Below, piece by piece: positions 60,930 through 64,000 of a stretch of DNA of 64,000 bases (position 1 is its first letter; each line of letters opens with the position of its first letter). The DNA is from Sipunculus nudus (lineage: Eukaryota > Annelida > Sipuncula > Golfingiida > Sipunculidae). The DNA is taken from contig CM049306.1 of the NCBI GenBank assembly GCA_026874595.1, positions 35,420,019-35,484,018 of the forward strand, in the 5' to 3' direction. Under the pieces are notes generated by a model. It made no database searches. It was not told the DNA's origin and was given only the letters and a program-made list of their open reading frames with translations. A program made the translations under genes and the position numbers.

Positions 60930-60980
60930 GTCTGCCACGTCAGTTTCGCCAACCGGTGCTCCAGCTATGTGACGTCACAC
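60930..60980 (-). promoter_or_regulatory. ARF promoter-proximal CRE and TGACGTGGC (UPRE/GASE-like) sites
   Basis: A perfect palindromic CRE, TGACGTCA, lies at 60970-60977. TGACGTGGCA (minus strand) lies at 60942-60933. They are about 200 and 160 bp upstream of the ARF start codon, in a locally CpG-rich stretch (60,940-61,060), and there is no TATA box. TGACGTGG is the unfolded-protein-response element core and ACGTGGC is the Golgi-stress element. Human ARF4 is induced through CREB3 on Golgi stress, so the sites are plausibly functional. Confidence 0.55.
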
Positions 60981-61459
60981 AGTATGGTGGCTCGCAGTTC
61001 TCGTACGCGTATCCGGGAGAACGGGAGACTCTCGCGGGCTGTTTCAAGAAAATTGTAATGAATGACGTTGCAGCACGTGCCTTCATTTCACTGGCATCAG
61101 ATATTCACCAAAATTCATGTCATTGTGTGAATGTTTTCGTGATAAATAGTGTATTCTCTTTCTTATTGTCAGCTGCTTTCACTTATCACATATAAATACA
61201 CGTGTATGGATGAATTTGTTTGCTGATGTGTGCCACCGCTTAATTATGTGTATACATGTGTGGGTGCCTACGGTGAGCAGGGGGCATTATACATATCATG
61301 ATACACGTACCAGTATATTTTTGCAACAACTAACTCAAAGATACCAACAGTTTAAGAGTGACAGAAAAAAATTAATCGACACCATTTGTATGATGTTGAA
61401 GTATAACAGCACAAGCAGTTTTCGTTTATGATGATGATCATGAATTCATGAATTCATGA

Positions 61460-61477
61460 TGATGATGATGATGATAA

Positions 61478-61521
<44 letters not shown>

Positions 61522-61581
61522 GGTAGGAGTCATAATATATTGTTATATAAATATATAAAGCAGATAATGATTGAATAATGT

Positions 61582-61656
<75 letters not shown>

Positions 61657-61660
61657 ACTA
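61460..61660. repeat. Compound microsatellites
   Basis: (ATG)n then (TAA)n/(TTA)n at 61,455-61,520, which can self-pair, and (CA)n(TA)n at about 61,581-61,660. Confidence 0.9.
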
Positions 61661-62092
61661 ATGAATATATCGTGAAAATATTATTATTATCATAACATGT
61701 ACCAAAGGCTCACACATCTTTCATTCCAAATAAATATATGTCACCATTTTACTAATTTCATTCATGCATGTCCTCTCAGATATATTAATTAATCATGCGA
61801 ACAACGAAAGTTAATTATAATCAACTATATTAATTGTAAATGTATAAGAATGAAGGTTTGTTTGTAAAATAATAAAGTGTAATGTAAAATGATATACCGA
61901 AGGATTACCAAGTGAAGATCACATGGAGATATTTGCGCGTATTTTTAAGACGGCGGTTTATTAAGATGCAGCCAGGCATATGAGATGAATATTTATATGA
62001 AAAACAGAAAAAAGTAGATATTTGATCAGGCTGATCAATATTGTCTGTATGATGTGTAAGCTTGGATAATAAGACTTAATTATAATTCCTAT

Positions 62093-62618
62093 TGTTACAC
62101 AAATGACCTACCCCTGGTTTTACCGGGGGAACACCCTATGACATCATGGCTACCAGTAGAGATTCCCTTGGTATTAATGCCACCAGATGCAGATCTCTTG
62201 GGTTGACCAATGACCAATTAAAGAGCTGGCGATGCAGGGCTGGAATGACTGATACATGAGCCATGTACCAGCCTAGCCCTTTCTCTTAAGCCTGGGGACT
62301 CAGAACACTGCAGATGTGCGGGCGTCTGTCCCACCGGGCTCTTAGCTCGAGCCTCTCTGGTTCTTTGCAGAAGCTGAGATTATAGGGACCAGGGAAACCT
62401 GGACAGCAACATTCTGGTTCGTATATAGGTACATTTATTTCATATTATATCAGGGGATGTATCCTTGTGTAATTCTGTACGTAGCTCTTTCTAATAAATT
62501 CTTGTGGTCATCGTAATTACCTCTCCGTCTTATTGTTTCTGTTGTTTGCATGGAGGAACATCTGCATTTGAGTCACGCTACCATTATTTAATTAAAGGAA
62601 CCCCTTTATTTTGTAACA
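62093..62618 (+). mobile_element. Candidate solo LTR, 526 bp
   Basis: Starts TGTTACA and ends TGTAACA (inverted), flanked on both sides by CTAT, a plausible 4-bp target duplication. It contains GTATATAGG at about 62,419 and AATAAA at about 62,493, in the order expected of U3-R-U5. No internal retroelement sequence adjoins it. The orientation follows from the TATA and AATAAA order. Confidence 0.45.
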
Positions 62619-63748
62619 CTATATGTATATATAAGCTTAGATAAAATGTTCAGCTTTGCATGCTCGACTATAAATACATCTCTTTTCATATTTTTGTGTG
62701 TGTGTAGGGGGGGGGGGGGGGTTGGAGCTAGCCGTGTCCATTTTTATGCCGCCCTATAAATTTGATTCAAACCTATAAGTATGTACATTTGCAGGGTTAA
62801 ATTACGTTATGGACTACCTAACAAGTGGTTGCACTCGTTTTCTGTCATTTTTATCTTATATATCTCCGATGTTACCCAGGCCCGATTACTAGCGAACCTA
62901 CGGATCCTGGGTGTGTAAACAAACCACACTGCTGGGTCATTACACCGAGGAAGCCCCAAAAGACGCACTCGTTTGTGAGTGTTACACGGCTGTTAGGCAC
63001 AAAGCGCTATACGTGCTCGGGACTGTGGTAGAAAAATCTACCCGCTCCTTGGCTGAAACATTGAGTCCTACGCTTTTCCCCATAACAACAGAATGCAGTG
63101 TAAATTAAATAATTTTCATTTTTATGGTTAAGCATATGATTCAATGTAGAAAAATAGTAAAAAAACGTTTAAGGTCTTATGTTTTTAAAAATTTTCAAAC
63201 AGAAAAACGCGCCAGCGTGCTGCCTTCACCAAAAATGTGAGCCCCGTCCTAAAACATACCCTTTATAAAAGCCGCTCCTAAGTCTACATGTATCACCGGG
63301 AATATCTGATCATACTTCGGTTTGTGGTATATGTAAGCGCAGAAAATATAGGGATGAAAGCTGTTCAGACTGAATATTTATATGCTTTGCATTTTCAAGG
63401 CAATACATGCAGTAGGTATTTGGAAATCGGAGCTTTTATATGTATTTTGAATAATAAGGTACAAATTAGAGTTTTTAACAAGAGCCTAGAGGCACATATA
63501 GTCCCCAGCCATATGTTTAACTAGGAGAGTGTGGCATCAGTAATTGGGCCTGATGGGCCGACGGAAAGACGGATGGACGGACGGACAGACGCGGACCATT
63601 TTAATAGCCCTCCCTCCTTTCGGCTGGGGCCTACAAATATGTAAGAGACATCTGTAAAAAAGATGGAGCAAGATGGAGCAAGGGAATGTGTTTACAGTGC
63701 TTATAATAATATACATCTGCTCAAATTTAAAGGCAAATACCATATATA
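62619..63748. other. Intergenic, no gene seen
   Basis: A G run at 62,708 and a CpG-richer stretch at 62,880-63,070 without recognisable protein. The stretch 63,550-63,640 holds GGACGGACGGACAG-type repeat sequence next to GGCTGGGGCC, probably the 5' end of another minus-strand element. Confidence 0.4.
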
Positions 63749-64000
63749 ACTAGAATACGGGTAGTCGACAAGCGACTACGTGTATCCGCCTAAATCAGAA
63801 TGGAACGGGTGAAGTGAGGCATGGATTGAGTGGCAAGGGGAAATGAAGTGTTGCATATTAGCATGGATGTCTGCAGCCAAATTGTGTATGTAGGTTGCCC
63901 CCCTTCCACAAAATCCAGAAAGCCGCCCAAGTTGTATACATATGCAAAATTTAAGGCAGATAAGTCAAACCACTACATGTATATGAGTGATTTTAGCCCG
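63749..64000 (-). mobile_element. Helitron-like 3' end, inverted relative of 3-kb element, runs off the window
   Basis: On the minus strand it ends GTAGTCG-CTTGT-CGACTAC (hairpin, 63779-63761, perfect 7-bp stem), CCGTATT, CTAGT (63753-63749), followed by T. The body matches 3,680-3,936 in reverse complement over the whole visible 250 bp. Confidence 0.7.

Overview
Organism. The window is eukaryotic: two genes are split by GT-AG introns of roughly 0.3 to 6.5 kb, the background is AT-rich, and about half of the DNA is interspersed and tandem repeat. The AGCTCAGCTGAC / GGTCAAAGGTCAAGGTCA / TCCGTCCGTC repeat vocabulary, together with the protein sequences, points to a mollusc, most likely a bivalve. 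This is inference; no species can be named from the sequence alone.

Layout. 1-20 kb is gene-poor and repeat-rich: a dimeric ~285-bp array, two ~145-bp arrays, tRNA-derived SINEs, a nested Helentron-like element (8,456-13,319), and a Helitron-like element carrying a 288-bp array full of AGGTCA sites (17,714-19,993). 20.1-29.7 kb (+) holds eleven exons of succinate-semialdehyde dehydrogenase (SSADH/ALDH5A1), complete from the aldehyde-dehydrogenase domain to the stop; the far N-terminal mitochondrial leader exon was not found. 32.3-39.1 kb is a three-level nest of Helentron-like elements. 39.5-43.5 kb is microsatellite-rich. 43.8-45.5 kb (+) is an intronless Cactin-like retrocopy, open for about 560 codons except for one in-frame TAG. 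46.2-47.0 kb is a GC-rich DNA-transposon/MITE. 48.6-60.8 kb (-) is a complete six-exon class II ADP-ribosylation factor (ARF4/5-like, 180 aa), with a promoter-like region containing a CRE and a TGACGTGGC element just upstream. 62.1-62.6 kb looks like a solo LTR, and the window ends in an inverted copy of the repeat seen at 3 kb.

How the parts work together. The genes do not form a pathway. SSADH completes the mitochondrial GABA shunt, ARF is a Golgi vesicle GTPase, and Cactin proteins are spliceosome-associated. The most interesting material is the repeat biology. Several families of non-autonomous Helitron2/Helentron-like elements share one architecture: 5' A after a T run, asymmetric inverted termini, a 3' hairpin, then CTTGT or CTAGT followed by T, with an internal tandem array. 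One insertion has a recognisable empty site in a neighbouring array unit. Separately, three exon edges in the two spliced genes have tandem, decayed copies of themselves in the adjoining intron.
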